64,000 nucleotides of DNA from positions 620,001-684,000 of the forward strand of contig NZ_VUOH01000001.1 of assembly GCF_015390235.1 (NCBI RefSeq), given 5' to 3'. The notes under the pieces are model-generated. The model ran no database searches and had not been told where the DNA came from. It worked only from the letters and a program-made list of their open reading frames with translations. This stretch comes from Quadrisphaera sp. INWT6 (GTDB lineage Bacteria > Actinomycetota > Actinomycetes > Actinomycetales > Quadrisphaeraceae). The stretch's first letter is position 1. Every line of letters starts with the position of its first letter. Shown in pieces: positions 10,526-22,898 of the stretch. Both the position numbers and the translations under genes were made by a program.

Positions 10526-11881
10526 GTGGCGCGCACGGGTGGGTTCTGGAAGCTGCACGGTGACGGGAGCGTGCCCGGACCGGGTGCCGTCGTCGCCCCC
10601 GACGAGCGGCTGAGCTGGCCGCGCACCGTCGGCATCGGCGTGCAGCACGTGATGGCGATGTTCGGGGCCACGGTGCTGGTCCCGACGATCACGGGGTTCT
10701 CCCCGTCGACCACGCTGTTCTTCTCGGCGGTCGGCACGGCGCTGTTCCTGCTGCTCACGCGCGGGCGCCTGCCCAGCTACCTCGGGTCGAGCTTCGCCTT
10801 CCTCGCGCCGATCGCCGCGGCCAAGGCGGCGGGCGGGCCCGCCGCGGCGCTCGGCGGCATCGTGGTCACCGGCGTGCTGCTGGCGCTGGTGGGCCTGCTG
10901 GTGCAGCGCGCCGGCTCGGCGTGGATCGACAGGCTGCTGCCCCCGGCGGTGACCGGCACGATCGTGGCGCTCATCGGTCTCAACCTGGCGCCCGCGGCGT
11001 GGGGGAGCGTGCAGGCGGGCCCGGTGACCGCGGTGGCGACGATCGCGGCGGTCGTGCTGTCGTCGGTGCTGTTCCGCGGGCTGCTGGGGCGCCTGTCGAT
11101 CCTGCTCGGCGTGGTGGTCGGGTACCTCGTGGCGCTGGTGCGCGGGGAGGTGGACTTCTCGAAGGTGGACGGGGCCGCGTGGGTCGGGCTGCCGGAGTTC
11201 ACGGCCCCCTCGTTCGACCTGTCCGTCATCGCCGTCTTCATCCCCGTGGTGCTCGTGCTGGTGGCCGAGAACGTCGGGCACGTCCGGTCCGTCGCCGCGC
11301 TGACCGGGCGCGACCTGGACCCGCTCACCGGCCGCGCGCTCGTCGCCGACGGCCTGGCCACCACCCTCGCGGGCCTCGGCGGCGGCTCCGGCACCACCAC
11401 GTACGCCGAGAACATCGGCGTCATGGCGGCCAGCCGCGTCTACTCGACCGCCGCGTACGCCGTGGCGGCCGCCGCGGCGCTGCTGCTCTCGCTGAGCCCG
11501 AAGTTCGGGGCGGTCATCGCCAGCGTGCCCGCCGGCGTGCTGGGCGGCGCCGGCACGGTGCTGTACGGCCTCATCGGCGTGCTGGGCGCCCGCATCTGGG
11601 TGCAGGCCCGCGTCGACTTCTCCCGCCCCGCGGTGCTGACCAGCGCCGGCGTCGCGCTGGTCATCGGCATCGCGAACTACACGCTGACGGTCGGTGGGCT
11701 CACGTTCACCGGCATCGCGCTGGGCACGGTCGCGGCCGTCGGGCTCTACCACCTGATGGCGGCGCTGGGCCGCTGGCGCGGCACCGACCCGGGTGACGCC
11801 ACCGGCGCCGACCGGGGCCGCGAGGCTGCCGTCGAGCCCGCCAGCCCCGCCTCGGCGCCGCGCCCCGACCTCACCCGCTGA
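10526..11881 (+). CDS. Uracil/xanthine permease (NCS2 family)
   Basis: A 451-residue nucleobase:cation symporter-2 protein with about 12-14 hydrophobic segments. The family start GIGVQHVMAMFGATVLVPTITG and the conserved signature region VALIGLNLAPAAW and LVLVAENVGHVRSVAALTG are clear; GGSGTTTYAENIGVMAASRVYST matches the uracil-permease substrate region with its glutamate. It most resembles uracil permeases (UraA/PyrP), but xanthine cannot be excluded. The cytoplasmic C-terminal tail is short and Ala/Pro-rich. A 22-bp inverted repeat just after the stop may terminate the transcript. Confidence 0.85.
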   Translation: MARTGGFWKLHGDGSVPGPGAVVAPDERLSWPRTVGIGVQHVMAMFGATVLVPTITGFSPSTTLFFSAVGTALFLLLTRGRLPSYLGSSFAFLAPIAAAKAAGGPAAALGGIVVTGVLLALVGLLVQRAGSAWIDRLLPPAVTGTIVALIGLNLAPAAWGSVQAGPVTAVATIAAVVLSSVLFRGLLGRLSILLGVVVGYLVALVRGEVDFSKVDGAAWVGLPEFTAPSFDLSVIAVFIPVVLVLVAENVGHVRSVAALTGRDLDPLTGRALVADGLATTLAGLGGGSGTTTYAENIGVMAASRVYSTAAYAVAAAAALLLSLSPKFGAVIASVPAGVLGGAGTVLYGLIGVLGARIWVQARVDFSRPAVLTSAGVALVIGIANYTLTVGGLTFTGIALGTVAAVGLYHLMAALGRWRGTDPGDATGADRGREAAVEPASPASAPRPDLTR

Positions 11882-11909
11882 CCCCGCCTCGGCTGGCAGG
11901 CCGGGTGGC

Positions 11910-11986
11910 GTGACGCCGGACGGGCAGAAGTCTCCTCAGGGGCCTCGGGCGCCCCGCCCAGGGCACTTCTGCCCGTCCGACGTCAC
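11910..11986. repeat. Inverted pair of a 22-bp repeat (long hairpin)
   Basis: Positions 11910-11931 and 11965-11986 are inverted copies of a 22-nt unit beginning ACTTCTGCCCGTCC on the plus strand of the right arm, with one mismatch (A for G at 11980). The loop is 33 nt. A third copy, in the same orientation as the right arm, lies at 12941-12962. The hairpin would end transcription of the permease gene, but the exact sequence conservation and the third copy on the other side of the next gene suggest a dispersed repeat family. Confidence 0.85.
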
Positions 11987-12035
11987 CTGTGGACAAGATC
12001 CACATCTCCCGCGAGCCGTCGCCAGGCTCGACGGC

Positions 12036-12926
12036 GTGGACGTCGACGAGATCTGCCGCCTGGTCTGGCGCGCCGGTGGTGCGGTGCGCCGCACCGACCT
12101 CCCCTGCGACTGGCGCTCGCTCGACCGCGCCCTCGCCAGCGGGAAGCTGCTGCGCCTGGCGCGTGGGACGTACGCGCTGGCGAGCCGGCAGCCCGCCCAG
12201 CAGGCGGCGGCGCGGTTGCGCGGCGTCGTCTCGCACGCCAGCGCGGCGCAGCTGTGGCTGATGGAGGTCGTCTCGGCGCCGGCGCTGCCCCACGTGACCG
12301 TGCCGCGCAACCGCAGGCTCAGCGACGCCGACGTCGTCCGGCACTGGGCCGACCTCCCGCCCGCCGACGTCGAAGGCGGGGTCACCACGCCGCTGCGCAC
12401 GGTGGTCGACTGCGCCCGCTCGATGCCCTTCCCCGACGCCCTGGCCGTGGCCGACTCCGCGCTGCGCCGCGGCCTCGTGCGGCCTCGCGAGCTGCGCGCC
12501 AGGGCGGAGGCGACGCGCGGAGCAGGGCGCTCGGCGGTGCGGCGCGTCGCCCAGCACGCCAGCGAGAAGGCCGCCAACCCCTTCGAGTCGGCGCTGCGCG
12601 GCATCGCGGTCGAGGCAGGGGTGCTCGGGCTCGAGCCCCAGGTGGTGCTCGAGTGCGGTGACGGGCGGGTGCGCCCCGACCTGCTCCACCGCCGGCTCCG
12701 CCTGGTCGCCGAGGCCGACAGCTTCGAGTGGCACGGGCGGCGCCGGGCGCTCCAGGGCGACTGCCGCCGGTACGACGACCTCGTGGCCGAGGGCTGGACG
12801 GTGCTGCGGTTCGCATGGGAGCAGGTGATGTTCGACAGGCCGTGGGTCTCGCGGACGCTGCGGGCCACCGCGGCCAGGTGCGCCGTGACGGCCGACGTGC
12901 AGAGGTCCTTCTCCACCGCGGCGTGA
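12036..12926 (+). CDS. AbiEi-type antitoxin domain protein with DUF559/Vsr-like nuclease-fold C-terminus
   Basis: About 296 residues from GTG 12036. The N-terminal 60 residues form a winged-helix-like segment (LASGKLLRLARGTYAL) like that of type IV toxin-antitoxin AbiEi proteins. The middle (TTPLRTVVDCARSMPFPDAL) is also typical. The last 90 residues (RPDLLHRRLRLVAEADSFEW, then YDDLVAEGWTVLRFAWEQV) match the DUF559 endonuclease-like fold with PD-(D/E)xK-type acidic residues. No partner AbiEii toxin is next to it; such orphans are common in Actinobacteria and their function is unproven. The gene lies between direct copies of a 22-bp repeat, suggesting it may have moved as a unit. Confidence 0.7.
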   Translation: MDVDEICRLVWRAGGAVRRTDLPCDWRSLDRALASGKLLRLARGTYALASRQPAQQAAARLRGVVSHASAAQLWLMEVVSAPALPHVTVPRNRRLSDADVVRHWADLPPADVEGGVTTPLRTVVDCARSMPFPDALAVADSALRRGLVRPRELRARAEATRGAGRSAVRRVAQHASEKAANPFESALRGIAVEAGVLGLEPQVVLECGDGRVRPDLLHRRLRLVAEADSFEWHGRRRALQGDCRRYDDLVAEGWTVLRFAWEQVMFDRPWVSRTLRATAARCAVTADVQRSFSTAA

Positions 12927-12940
12927 CCCGGGCCGCAGGC

Positions 12941-12962
12941 ACTTCTGCCCGTCCGGCGTCAC
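12941..12962 (+). repeat. Third copy of the 22-bp repeat
   Basis: This 22-nt copy matches the reverse complement of 11910-11931 exactly and is in direct orientation with 11965-11986. It lies 14 bp after the AbiEi-like gene and 36 bp before proS, so the gene is bracketed by direct repeats. Confidence 0.85.
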
Positions 12963-12998
12963 CGGAAAGGGGGTGCGGGGCGGCACTAAGGTCGGGGC

Positions 12999-14783
12999 GT
13001 GCTCCTGAGGACCTCCACCCTGCTCCTGCGCACCCTGCGGGAGGACCCGGCCGACGCCGAGCTGGCCAGCCACAAGCTGCTCGTGCGCGCCGGCTTCATC
13101 CGCCGCGCCGCACCCGGCGGGTTCACCTGGCTGCCGCTGGGCCTGCGGGTGCTGAAGAAGGTCGAGCGCATCGTCCGCGAGGAGATGGACGCGATCGGCG
13201 CGCAGGAGGTGCACTTCCCGGCGCTGCTGCCGAAGGAGCCCTACGAGGCGACCGGCCGCTGGGAGGAGTACGGCCCCAACCTGCTGCGCCTCAAGGACCG
13301 CCGCGGTGCCGACTTCCTCCTGGCGCCCACCCACGAGGAGATGTTCACCCTGCTCGTGAAGGACCAGTGCTCGTCGTACAAGGACCTGCCGCTGAGCCTG
13401 TACCAGGTGCAGACGAAGTTCCGCGACGAGGCGCGCCCCCGCGCCGGGCTGCTGCGCGGCCGCGAGTTCGTCATGAAGGACAGCTACTCCTTCGACGTCG
13501 ACGACGCCGGCCTCGAGAAGGCCTACCAGCGCCACCGCGAGGCCTACGTCCGCATCTTCGACCGGCTCGGCCTGGAGTACGTGATCGTCTCCGCGGTCTC
13601 CGGCGCCATGGGCGGCTCGGCCAGCGAGGAGTTCCTCCACCCCAGCCCCCAGGGCGAGGACACCTTCGTCCGCTCCGCCGGCGGGTACGCGGCCAACGTC
13701 GAGGCCGTCACCACGGTGGCTCCCGAACCCGTCAGCTGGGACGACGCGCCCGCCGCCGTCGTCCTCGACACCCCCGACACCCCGACCATCGAGTCGCTGG
13801 TGGCGGTCTCCAACGCCCTGCACCCCCGCGACGACCGCCCGTGGGAGGCGGCCGACACGCTGAAGAACGTCATCGTGCTGCTGCGCCACCCCGACGGCAC
13901 CGCCGAGCCGCTGGCCGTCGGCGTGCCCGGCGACCGCGAGGTCGACACCAAGCGCCTCGAGGCCGCGGTCTCGCCGGCCGCCGTCGAGCCCTTCGACGAG
14001 GCGCAGTTCGCGCAGCACCCCGAGCTGGTCAAGGGGTACATCGGCCCGGGGGGCCTGGGCCTGCGCACCACCGGCGAGGGCGAGACCGCGACGACCACCG
14101 GCATCCGCTACCTGGTCGACCCGCGCGTGGCCCCCGGCACCGCCTGGGTCACCGGCGCCGACCAGCCCGGCAAGCACGTCTTCGGCCTCGTGGCCGGCCG
14201 CGACTTCACCGCCGACGGCACGATCGACGTCGCCGAGGTCCGCGACGGCGACCCGGCCCCCGACGGCTCCGGCCCCCTCGAGACCGCCCGCGGCATGGAG
14301 ATGGGCCACATCTTCCAGCTGGGCCGCAAGTACGCGGAGGCGCTCGACCTCAAGGTCCTCGACGAGAACGGCAAGCTCGTCACGGTCACCATGGGCTCCT
14401 ACGGCGTGGGCGTCTCCCGCGCCGTGGCCGCCATCGCCGAGGCCGGCCACGACGAGCTCGGCCTGGTGTGGCCCCGCTCGGTGGCCCCGGTCGACGTGCA
14501 CGTCGTCGTCGCGGGCAAGGACGCCGAGGTCGTCGCTGCCGGCGAGAAGCTCGCGGCGGACCTCGTGGCCGCCGGCCTCGACGTCCTCCTCGACGACCGG
14601 CCCCGCGTCAGCCCCGGCGTGAAGTTCAAGGACGCCGAGCTGGTGGGCGTCCCCACGATCGTCACGCTCGGCAAGCGGCTGTCCGAGGGCGTCGTCGAGG
14701 TCCGCGACCGCGCCACCGGCGAGCGCGCCGACGTCGCCGTCGACGACGCGGCGCAGCACCTGGTCGCCCTCGTGCGCGGCTGA
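12999..14783 (+). CDS. proS: Prolyl-tRNA synthetase
   Basis: A 594-residue class II synthetase of the long bacterial type that charges tRNA-Pro. Motif 2 region [19 protein letters not shown] and the following [12 protein letters not shown] are clear, as are [16 protein letters not shown] and the C-terminal anticodon-binding part ([15 protein letters not shown], then [14 protein letters not shown]). Between them is the editing/insertion domain (about residues 225-400) that hydrolyses mischarged Ala-tRNA. GTG 12999 gives the canonical start [20 protein letters not shown]. The permease gene begins just after the stop. Confidence 0.96.
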   Translation: MLLRTSTLLLRTLREDPADAELASHKLLVRAGFIRRAAPGGFTWLPLGLRVLKKVERIVREEMDAIGAQEVHFPALLPKEPYEATGRWEEYGPNLLRLKDRRGADFLLAPTHEEMFTLLVKDQCSSYKDLPLSLYQVQTKFRDEARPRAGLLRGREFVMKDSYSFDVDDAGLEKAYQRHREAYVRIFDRLGLEYVIVSAVSGAMGGSASEEFLHPSPQGEDTFVRSAGGYAANVEAVTTVAPEPVSWDDAPAAVVLDTPDTPTIESLVAVSNALHPRDDRPWEAADTLKNVIVLLRHPDGTAEPLAVGVPGDREVDTKRLEAAVSPAAVEPFDEAQFAQHPELVKGYIGPGGLGLRTTGEGETATTTGIRYLVDPRVAPGTAWVTGADQPGKHVFGLVAGRDFTADGTIDVAEVRDGDPAPDGSGPLETARGMEMGHIFQLGRKYAEALDLKVLDENGKLVTVTMGSYGVGVSRAVAAIAEAGHDELGLVWPRSVAPVDVHVVVAGKDAEVVAAGEKLAADLVAAGLDVLLDDRPRVSPGVKFKDAELVGVPTIVTLGKRLSEGVVEVRDRATGERADVAVDDAAQHLVALVRG

Positions 14784-14789
14784 CGCCCG

Positions 14790-15581
14790 CTGGACGCCGT
14801 CCTGCCGGGGCTGACCCCGGAGGTCTTCGCGCTGCTCCTGCTCGCCGCGCTCGCGGCGGGCTGGGTCGACGCCGTGGTGGGCGGCGGCGGGCTGGTGCAG
14901 CTGCCCGCGCTGCTCCTCGTGCCGGGGATCACCCCGGTGCAGGCGCTGGCCACCAACAAGCTCGCCGGCTTCGCCGGGACGACGACGAGCGCGGTCACCT
15001 ACGCCCGGCGCGTCCGCGTCGACCTGCGCACCGCCGTCCCCATGGCCCTGGCCGCTGGGTCGGCGGCCGCCGGGGGAGCGGCGCTGGCCCACTGGGTGCC
15101 CGCGGGGGCGCTGCGGCCGGTGGTGCTGGTGGCGCTGCTGGCGGTCGCCGCCTGGACGCTGCTGAAGCGCCCGCCCGCGGAGTCCGCCGCGCTGCGGTAC
15201 GACGGTCGCCGGCACGTGCTGTCGGCCGTCGCCCTCGGCGGGCTCATCGGGCTCTACGACGGCGCGCTGGGGCCGGGCACCGGGTCGTTCCTGGTCGCCG
15301 GGCTGGTGGGCCTCGGGTACGCCTTCCTGCCCGCGAGCGCGGCGGCGAAGGTGGTCAACGCGGCCACCAACCTGGGGGCGCTCGTCGTGTTCGCCCTGGC
15401 CGGGTCGGTGCTGTGGCAGCTCGGCCTGGCCATGGCCGCGGCGAACGTGCTGGGCGGCTACCTCGGGGCGCGCACGGCCGTGGCGCGGGGCAGCGGCTTC
15501 GTGCGCGTCGTCTTCCTGGTGGTGGTCGGGGCCCTCGTGCTGCGGCTGGGCTGGCAGGTGGCCGAGCAGCTGCTCGGCTGA
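14790..15581 (+). CDS. TauE/SafE (TSUP) family permease with apparent CTG start
   Basis: A 263-residue membrane protein if read from CTG 14790. The first helix with the family motif AGWVDAVVGGGGLVQLPALL lies partly upstream of the first GTG (14874), and no ATG, GTG or TTG occurs in frame between the proS stop (14781-14783) and 14874. Starting at 14874 would cut the first transmembrane helix. The second half repeats the motif (GGLIGLYDGALGPGTGSF), as in the duplicated TSUP fold. TSUP proteins export or import sulfur-containing or organic anions such as sulfite or sulfoacetate; the substrate here is unknown. It is probably translationally coupled to proS. Confidence 0.8.
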   Translation: MDAVLPGLTPEVFALLLLAALAAGWVDAVVGGGGLVQLPALLLVPGITPVQALATNKLAGFAGTTTSAVTYARRVRVDLRTAVPMALAAGSAAAGGAALAHWVPAGALRPVVLVALLAVAAWTLLKRPPAESAALRYDGRRHVLSAVALGGLIGLYDGALGPGTGSFLVAGLVGLGYAFLPASAAAKVVNAATNLGALVVFALAGSVLWQLGLAMAAANVLGGYLGARTAVARGSGFVRVVFLVVVGALVLRLGWQVAEQLLG

Positions 15582-15597
15582 GGACCCGGCCAGCGGG

Positions 15598-16701
15598 TCA
15601 GCGGCCGGACAGCCCGGGCAGCGCCACCAGCGCGGCGGCGGTCTCCGGCTGCTGCGACCGCCACCGCTGCCAGCGCTGGGCCGCGGCGAGCACCCGCTCG
15701 GCGGCCGCGCCGCGCCGCTCCCGGTCGGCCGCCGCGACCACGTCGGCCGCGGCGGCCGTCGCGGCGGCCTCGAGCTGGACCGCCAGGGCGACCGCCCCGG
15801 CGGCGTCGGCCACGGGCCCGGGCAGGGCCCACGCCGGAGGCGGCTCGGGAGGTGCGGCACCCAGGGCCAGCAGCTGCTCGCGCAGCTCCTCGACCGCGAG
15901 GGCGTGGGCGGCGAGGTCGGCCTGCGCCGAGGCGCGCAGCTCCCCGGAGAGCCGCACGGCGAGCACCCCGTAGCCGTACTCAGCAGCCTCCTCGGCGGCC
16001 AGCGCCACCGCCAGGGCGCCCTGCTCGCCGGAGCCGGCAGCAGCGGTGGGGCTCGGTGAGGAGGTCGAGGAGCCCGTGGACGTCGAGCCGGTGGTGCTGC
16101 TGGGTGCACCGGCCGACCCGCTCGCGGTGGCGCCGGACGCCCAGCCGGCGGCGACGTCGAGGCCCGCGGCCAGGCAGGCCAGCAGCCGCGCGGTGCCGCC
16201 GGCCACGTCGGCCAGGGGCTCGCGCGCGGCGGACGCGGCCGAGGTCAGCGCCGCCACGACCGCAGCGGCGGCGCTGCTGGTCGCACCGCTCGACGCCGAC
16301 GCCGACGCCGATGCCGATGCCGGCGCCGAGCGGGTGGGGCTGCTGGCGGGCGCGCTGCTCGCGGGAGCGCTGGGGGTGCTGCTGGGGGTGCTGCCGGGGG
16401 TGCTGCTGGTCGCGGTCTCGCCCAGCGCCACCAGCTGCTCGCCCAGCGCCGAGCGCAGGGGGCCGGCCACGGCGTCGTCGAGGGCGGAGCCGTCCAGGGC
16501 GGTGAGCGCTGCCGACACCCCGCTCACCGCGCTCCGGCGGGCGAGCTCGTCGGGCCCGGGCTCGGGCTCCGGCGGGGGAGGGTCACCGCCGAGGGGCTGG
16601 ACGCGCAGGTCGCCCCAGGGGGTCGAGCAGCCGGCGGCGCCCGCCGTCGCGGTCGCCGCGAGGGCCGCGAGCACCAGCCGCCGGGTGGGGGAGGTCGGCA
16701 C
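15598..16701 (-). CDS. Lipoprotein with C-terminal DUF4439 (ferritin-like) domain
   Basis: A 367-residue predicted lipoprotein. The signal peptide MPTSPTRRLVLAALAATATA ends at a lipobox with cysteine about residue 25 (AGC). The middle 100 residues are low-complexity Ser/Ala/Thr repeats. The last 140 residues (ALAAEEAAEYGYGVLAVRLS onwards) match DUF4439, a four-helix ferritin-like domain of unknown role common in actinobacterial lipoproteins. It is divergent from rimP. This neighbourhood, a DUF4439 gene opposite rimP-nusA, is recurrent in Actinobacteria. Confidence 0.82.
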   Translation of the reverse strand: MPTSPTRRLVLAALAATATAGAAGCSTPWGDLRVQPLGGDPPPPEPEPGPDELARRSAVSGVSAALTALDGSALDDAVAGPLRSALGEQLVALGETATSSTPGSTPSSTPSAPASSAPASSPTRSAPASASASASASSGATSSAAAAVVAALTSAASAAREPLADVAGGTARLLACLAAGLDVAAGWASGATASGSAGAPSSTTGSTSTGSSTSSPSPTAAAGSGEQGALAVALAAEEAAEYGYGVLAVRLSGELRASAQADLAAHALAVEELREQLLALGAAPPEPPPAWALPGPVADAAGAVALAVQLEAAATAAAADVVAAADRERRGAAAERVLAAAQRWQRWRSQQPETAAALVALPGLSGR

Positions 16702-16852
16702 CCGCCCACCCTGCCACCGCCCGGCACGGCGCCGCCCGCGATCGGGAGCACCCCGCCGCGGCGACTAGTGTTCTCCGGTCAGCCCCCCGCCCTCGCGGAG
16801 GCGCTCGACCACCGCACCACCCCCTCGAAGCCCCCGAACCCCAGGAGCCCCG

Positions 16853-17404
16853 GTGTCCGCGCACGACCGCGTCGTCGCTGCGGTCGAGCCCGCCGTCACC
16901 GGCAGCGGCCTCGTCCTCGAGCAGCTCGAGCTGGCGCGCGCCGGCGCCCGCACCGTCGTCCGGGTGGTCGTCGACCTCCCCGACGACGCCGTCGGCTCGG
17001 TCTCCTCCGACCAGCTCGCCGCCGTCTCGCGGGCCGTGGGCGCCGCGATGGACACCGTCGACGACGCGCTCGGCTCGCAGCCCTACGTGCTCGAGGTGGG
17101 CTCCCCGGGCGTCTCCCGGCCGCTGACCGAGCGCCGCCACTGGTCGCGCGCCCGCACCCGGCTGGTGGCGACGACGGTCGCCGGCGCCGCGACGACCGGC
17201 CGCGTGGTCGTCGTCGACGACGAGGGCGTCGAGCTCGACGTGGACGGCCAGCGCCTGCGGGCCGCCTGGGCCGAGCTGGGCACGGGCCGGGTGCAGGTGG
17301 AGTTCTCCCGCCCCGGCGCCGACGAGGCCGACGACGAGCTGGGTGACGAGGGCGACGACGAGGGCGACGAGCTCGACGACGCGACGGACGAGGACGAGGT
17401 CTGA
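16853..17404 (+). CDS. rimP: Ribosome maturation factor RimP
   Basis: A 183-residue protein for 30S subunit assembly. The N-terminal alpha/beta domain ([20 protein letters not shown]) and the conserved [20 protein letters not shown] are present, followed by the small Sm-like barrel. The C-terminal 30 residues are strongly acidic (Asp/Glu runs), longer than in E. coli but usual in Actinobacteria. GTG 16853 is the start. The stop overlaps the nusA start by one base (TGATG), indicating translational coupling. Confidence 0.94.
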   Translation: MSAHDRVVAAVEPAVTGSGLVLEQLELARAGARTVVRVVVDLPDDAVGSVSSDQLAAVSRAVGAAMDTVDDALGSQPYVLEVGSPGVSRPLTERRHWSRARTRLVATTVAGAATTGRVVVVDDEGVELDVDGQRLRAAWAELGTGRVQVEFSRPGADEADDELGDEGDDEGDELDDATDEDEV

Positions 17405-18468
17405 TGGACATCGACATGGCGGTCCTGCGGGCCGTGGAGCGCGAGCGGGAGATCCCGCTGGGCGTCCTGGTCACGGCCATCGAGCAGGCGATGCTGCTGG
17501 CCTACCAGCGCACCGAGGGCGCCGAGCCGCGGGCGCGGGTGGAGATCGACCGCAAGAGCGGGCACGTCGTGGTGTGGGCGGCGGAGACCGACGACGAGGG
17601 CAACGTCCTGCGGGAGTTCGACGACACCCCCAAGGGCTTCGGCCGCGTCGCCGCCGGGACCGCCCGGCAGGTGATCCTGCAGCGCCTGCGCGCCGCGGAG
17701 GACGAGCAGGTGCTCGGGGCCTTCGCCGGCCGGGAGGGCGACGTCATCAGCGGCGTCGTGCAGCAGGGCCACGACCGCCGCCTCGTGCACCTCGACATCG
17801 GCGGCTTCGAGGCCGTCATGCCGCCGAGCGAGCAGGTGCCGGGGGAGACCTACACCCACGGCGCCCGCCTGCGCGCCTTCGTGGTGTCGGTGCGCCGCAC
17901 GCCCAAGGGGCCCTCGGTGACCGTCTCGCGCACCCACCCCGACCTGGTGCGCTCGCTGTTCGCGCTGGAGGTGCCCGAGGTCGCCGACGGCACGGTCCAG
18001 ATCATGGCGATGGCCCGCGAGGCCGGGCACCGCTCCAAGGTGGCCGTCCGCGCCACCCGGTCGGGCGTCAACCCGAAGGGCGCCTGCATCGGCCCGATGG
18101 GCGCCCGCGTGCGCGCCGTCATGACCGAGCTGCACGGCGAGAAGATCGACATCGTCGACTGGGACGACGACCCCGCGCAGTTCGTGGCGAACGCGCTGTC
18201 GCCGGCGCGCGTGGTGTCGGTCGAGGTCGTCGACGCCGCCGCGCGGGCCGCCCGCGTGGTCGTGCCCGACTTCCAGCTGTCGCTGGCCATCGGCAAGGAG
18301 GGGCAGAACGCCCGCCTCGCCGCCCGCCTGACCGGGTGGCGGATCGACATCCGCTCCGACGCCGAGGTCCCGGACACCGCCGACGCCGGCGGTGGTGACG
18401 GCGCCGCGAGAGCCTCCGCCGACCGCGCCCCGGGCCGGCCGGGAGCCGTCCGACGCCAGGAGCGGTAG
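17404..18468 (+). CDS. nusA: Transcription termination/antitermination factor NusA
   Basis: A 354-residue NusA of the short actinobacterial form. The N-terminal RNA-polymerase-binding domain begins [14 protein letters not shown], followed by an S1 domain ([20 protein letters not shown]) and two KH domains ([20 protein letters not shown] and [19 protein letters not shown]). It lacks the acidic repeats of E. coli NusA, as expected. The ylxR reading frame begins inside its 3' end. Confidence 0.95.
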   Translation: MDIDMAVLRAVEREREIPLGVLVTAIEQAMLLAYQRTEGAEPRARVEIDRKSGHVVVWAAETDDEGNVLREFDDTPKGFGRVAAGTARQVILQRLRAAEDEQVLGAFAGREGDVISGVVQQGHDRRLVHLDIGGFEAVMPPSEQVPGETYTHGARLRAFVVSVRRTPKGPSVTVSRTHPDLVRSLFALEVPEVADGTVQIMAMAREAGHRSKVAVRATRSGVNPKGACIGPMGARVRAVMTELHGEKIDIVDWDDDPAQFVANALSPARVVSVEVVDAAARAARVVVPDFQLSLAIGKEGQNARLAARLTGWRIDIRSDAEVPDTADAGGGDGAARASADRAPGRPGAVRRQER

Positions 18469-18904
18469 ACTGGACGACGCCGGGCTCCTCGCCCAGCAGC
18501 CACCGGCTCCGCCACCGGCTCCCACGGGACCGCAGCGGACCTGCGTGGGGTGCCGCCAGCGGGGTGACCGGTCGCGGTTGCTGCGCGTCGTCGCGGCCGT
18601 GGAGGGCGCCCCCGTGGTCGCCGTCCCCGACCCTGGCGCCCGGTTGCCCGGACGTGGTGCCTGGCTGCACCCCGACCGGGCCTGCCTGGACCTCGCGGAG
18701 CGCCGGCGGGCGTTCGCCCGTGCCCTGCGCGTGCAGGGTCCGGTCGACGCGACCGCCGTCCGCGAGCACCTGCACCACCGCGCCCCCGCCGGCCAGGGCA
18801 CCACCGGGACGCACCGTCCACCACCGTCGACGAGCAACGAGAGCGGGTCATCACCCTCATGGGCACCCGATGAGCTCCCAGCGATGAACACCCCCCAGCA
18901 CTGA
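18392..18904 (+). CDS. ylxR: YlxR family (DUF448) RNA-binding protein
   Basis: The family core is [19 protein letters not shown] and [20 protein letters not shown], a small nucleic-acid-binding fold always found between nusA and infB. The true start is unclear: GTG at 18392 or 18395 inside nusA would add a long Pro/Ala-rich leader, and no other ATG/GTG/TTG occurs before the core. The C-terminus also looks odd: in a neighbouring frame the bases before 18887 read HGHPMSSQR and stop, which resembles the usual actinobacterial ending. A one-base frameshift near 18856-18862 is possible. Confidence 0.8.
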   Translation: MVTAPREPPPTAPRAGREPSDARSGRLDDAGLLAQQPPAPPPAPTGPQRTCVGCRQRGDRSRLLRVVAAVEGAPVVAVPDPGARLPGRGAWLHPDRACLDLAERRRAFARALRVQGPVDATAVREHLHHRAPAGQGTTGTHRPPPSTSNESGSSPSWAPDELPAMNTPQH

Positions 18905-18947
18905 CCACGGTCCGAGCCCGTCTGGCCCGGACCGGACGAGGAGAGAT

Positions 18948-21896
<2,949 letters not shown>

Positions 21897-21911
21897 CCCT
21901 CGACCGTCCAC

Positions 21912-21955
21912 GACCGCGGGCGTCCGCTCCCTCACGGGGGTGGGCGCCCGCGGTC
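21912..21955 (+). terminator. Hairpin after infB
   Basis: GACCGCGGGCG (21912-21922) pairs with CGCCCGCGGTC (21945-21955), an 11-bp GC stem 16 bp after the infB stop. There is no U-tract, as is normal for actinobacterial hairpin terminators; it may only attenuate transcription into the DUF503 gene. Confidence 0.6.
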
Positions 21956-22003
21956 TCCGGGCCGGACGCACCGGCCAGCGGCGTGCAGCGGAGGTGAGCG
22001 AGC

Positions 22004-22294
22004 GTGTTCGTGGGGGCCCTGGTCGTCGACCTGCTCCTGGGTGACGTCCACTCGCTGAAGCACAAGCGCGCCGTCGTCAGGCCGCTGCTGGCGCAGCTCA
22101 AGAAGCTCGACGTCAGCGCCGCGGAGACCGGTCACCAGGACCTGCACCGCAGGGCCGAGCTGTCCGTCGGCGTCGTCGCCGGAGACGTCGCGCACGTGCA
22201 GCGCGTGCTGGACGCCGCCGAGCGGGTCGTCGCCGACGACCCGGAGGTGCAGCTGCTCTCCGCCCACACGATGATCCACAGCGACGACGACTGA
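22004..22294 (+). CDS. DUF503 family protein (YlxP-like)
   Basis: A 96-residue protein in the conserved spot between infB and rbfA. The start [29 protein letters not shown] is typical, and [20 protein letters not shown] with the ending [13 protein letters not shown] matches the family. The role is unknown; the homologue YlxP has been linked to ribosome work because of this location. GTG 22004 is preceded by GGAGGTGAGCGA. Confidence 0.88.
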   Translation: MFVGALVVDLLLGDVHSLKHKRAVVRPLLAQLKKLDVSAAETGHQDLHRRAELSVGVVAGDVAHVQRVLDAAERVVADDPEVQLLSAHTMIHSDDD

Positions 22295-22337
22295 CCCGCT
22301 CCCGCACGGGGGCGGCACGAACCACCAGGAGGACCCC

Positions 22338-22805
22338 GTGGCCGACCCGGCCCGCGCCCGCAAGCTCGCCGACCGCATCAAGGTCGTCGTCGCCGAGACC
22401 CTCGAGCGGCGCATCAAGGACCCGCGGCTCGGGTTCATCACCATCACCGACGCCCGCGTGACCGGTGACCTGCAGCACGCCACGGTCTTCTACACCGTGT
22501 ACGGCAGCGACGACGACCGCGCCGACACCGCCGCGGCCCTGAACAGCGCCAAGGGGGTGCTGCGCTCGGAGGTCGGCCGCCGCACGGGCATCCGGCTCAC
22601 CCCGACGCTGGAGTTCATCGCCGACGCGCTGCCGGAGACCTCCGCGCACTTCGACGACGTGCTCGTGCAGACCGCCGCGCGTGACGCGCAGGTGGCCGCC
22701 CTGGCCGACGGCAAGACCTACGCCGGCGAGGCGGACCCGTACCGCAAGCCCGTCGAGGACGACGAGGGCGACGCGGCCGACGGCTCGGAGCGCCCCGTCG
22801 GCTGA
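22338..22805 (+). CDS. rbfA: 30S ribosome-binding factor A
   Basis: A 155-residue KH-fold protein needed for maturation of the 16S rRNA 5' end. Conserved parts are [49 protein letters not shown], and GLRSE-like and [19 protein letters not shown] segments. The C-terminal tail (about residues 125-155) is acidic and extra compared with E. coli. GTG 22338 follows the strong site AGGAGGA. Confidence 0.94.
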   Translation: MADPARARKLADRIKVVVAETLERRIKDPRLGFITITDARVTGDLQHATVFYTVYGSDDDRADTAAALNSAKGVLRSEVGRRTGIRLTPTLEFIADALPETSAHFDDVLVQTAARDAQVAALADGKTYAGEADPYRKPVEDDEGDAADGSERPVG

Positions 22806-22898
22806 CCCGACAGCGTCCTGCGACGTGGCGGGCTGGGAGGGTGTCGCGGTGCACCCGTCAGCCCTGCCCCGCCGCTGCGCTCCCGCCGGGAGCGAGGC

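Noticed and set aside
16225..16460. Tandem repeat array or CRISPR-like element in the Ser/Ala-rich stretch
   Set aside because: The repetition is irregular and in frame; it encodes the low-complexity linker of the DUF4439 lipoprotein.
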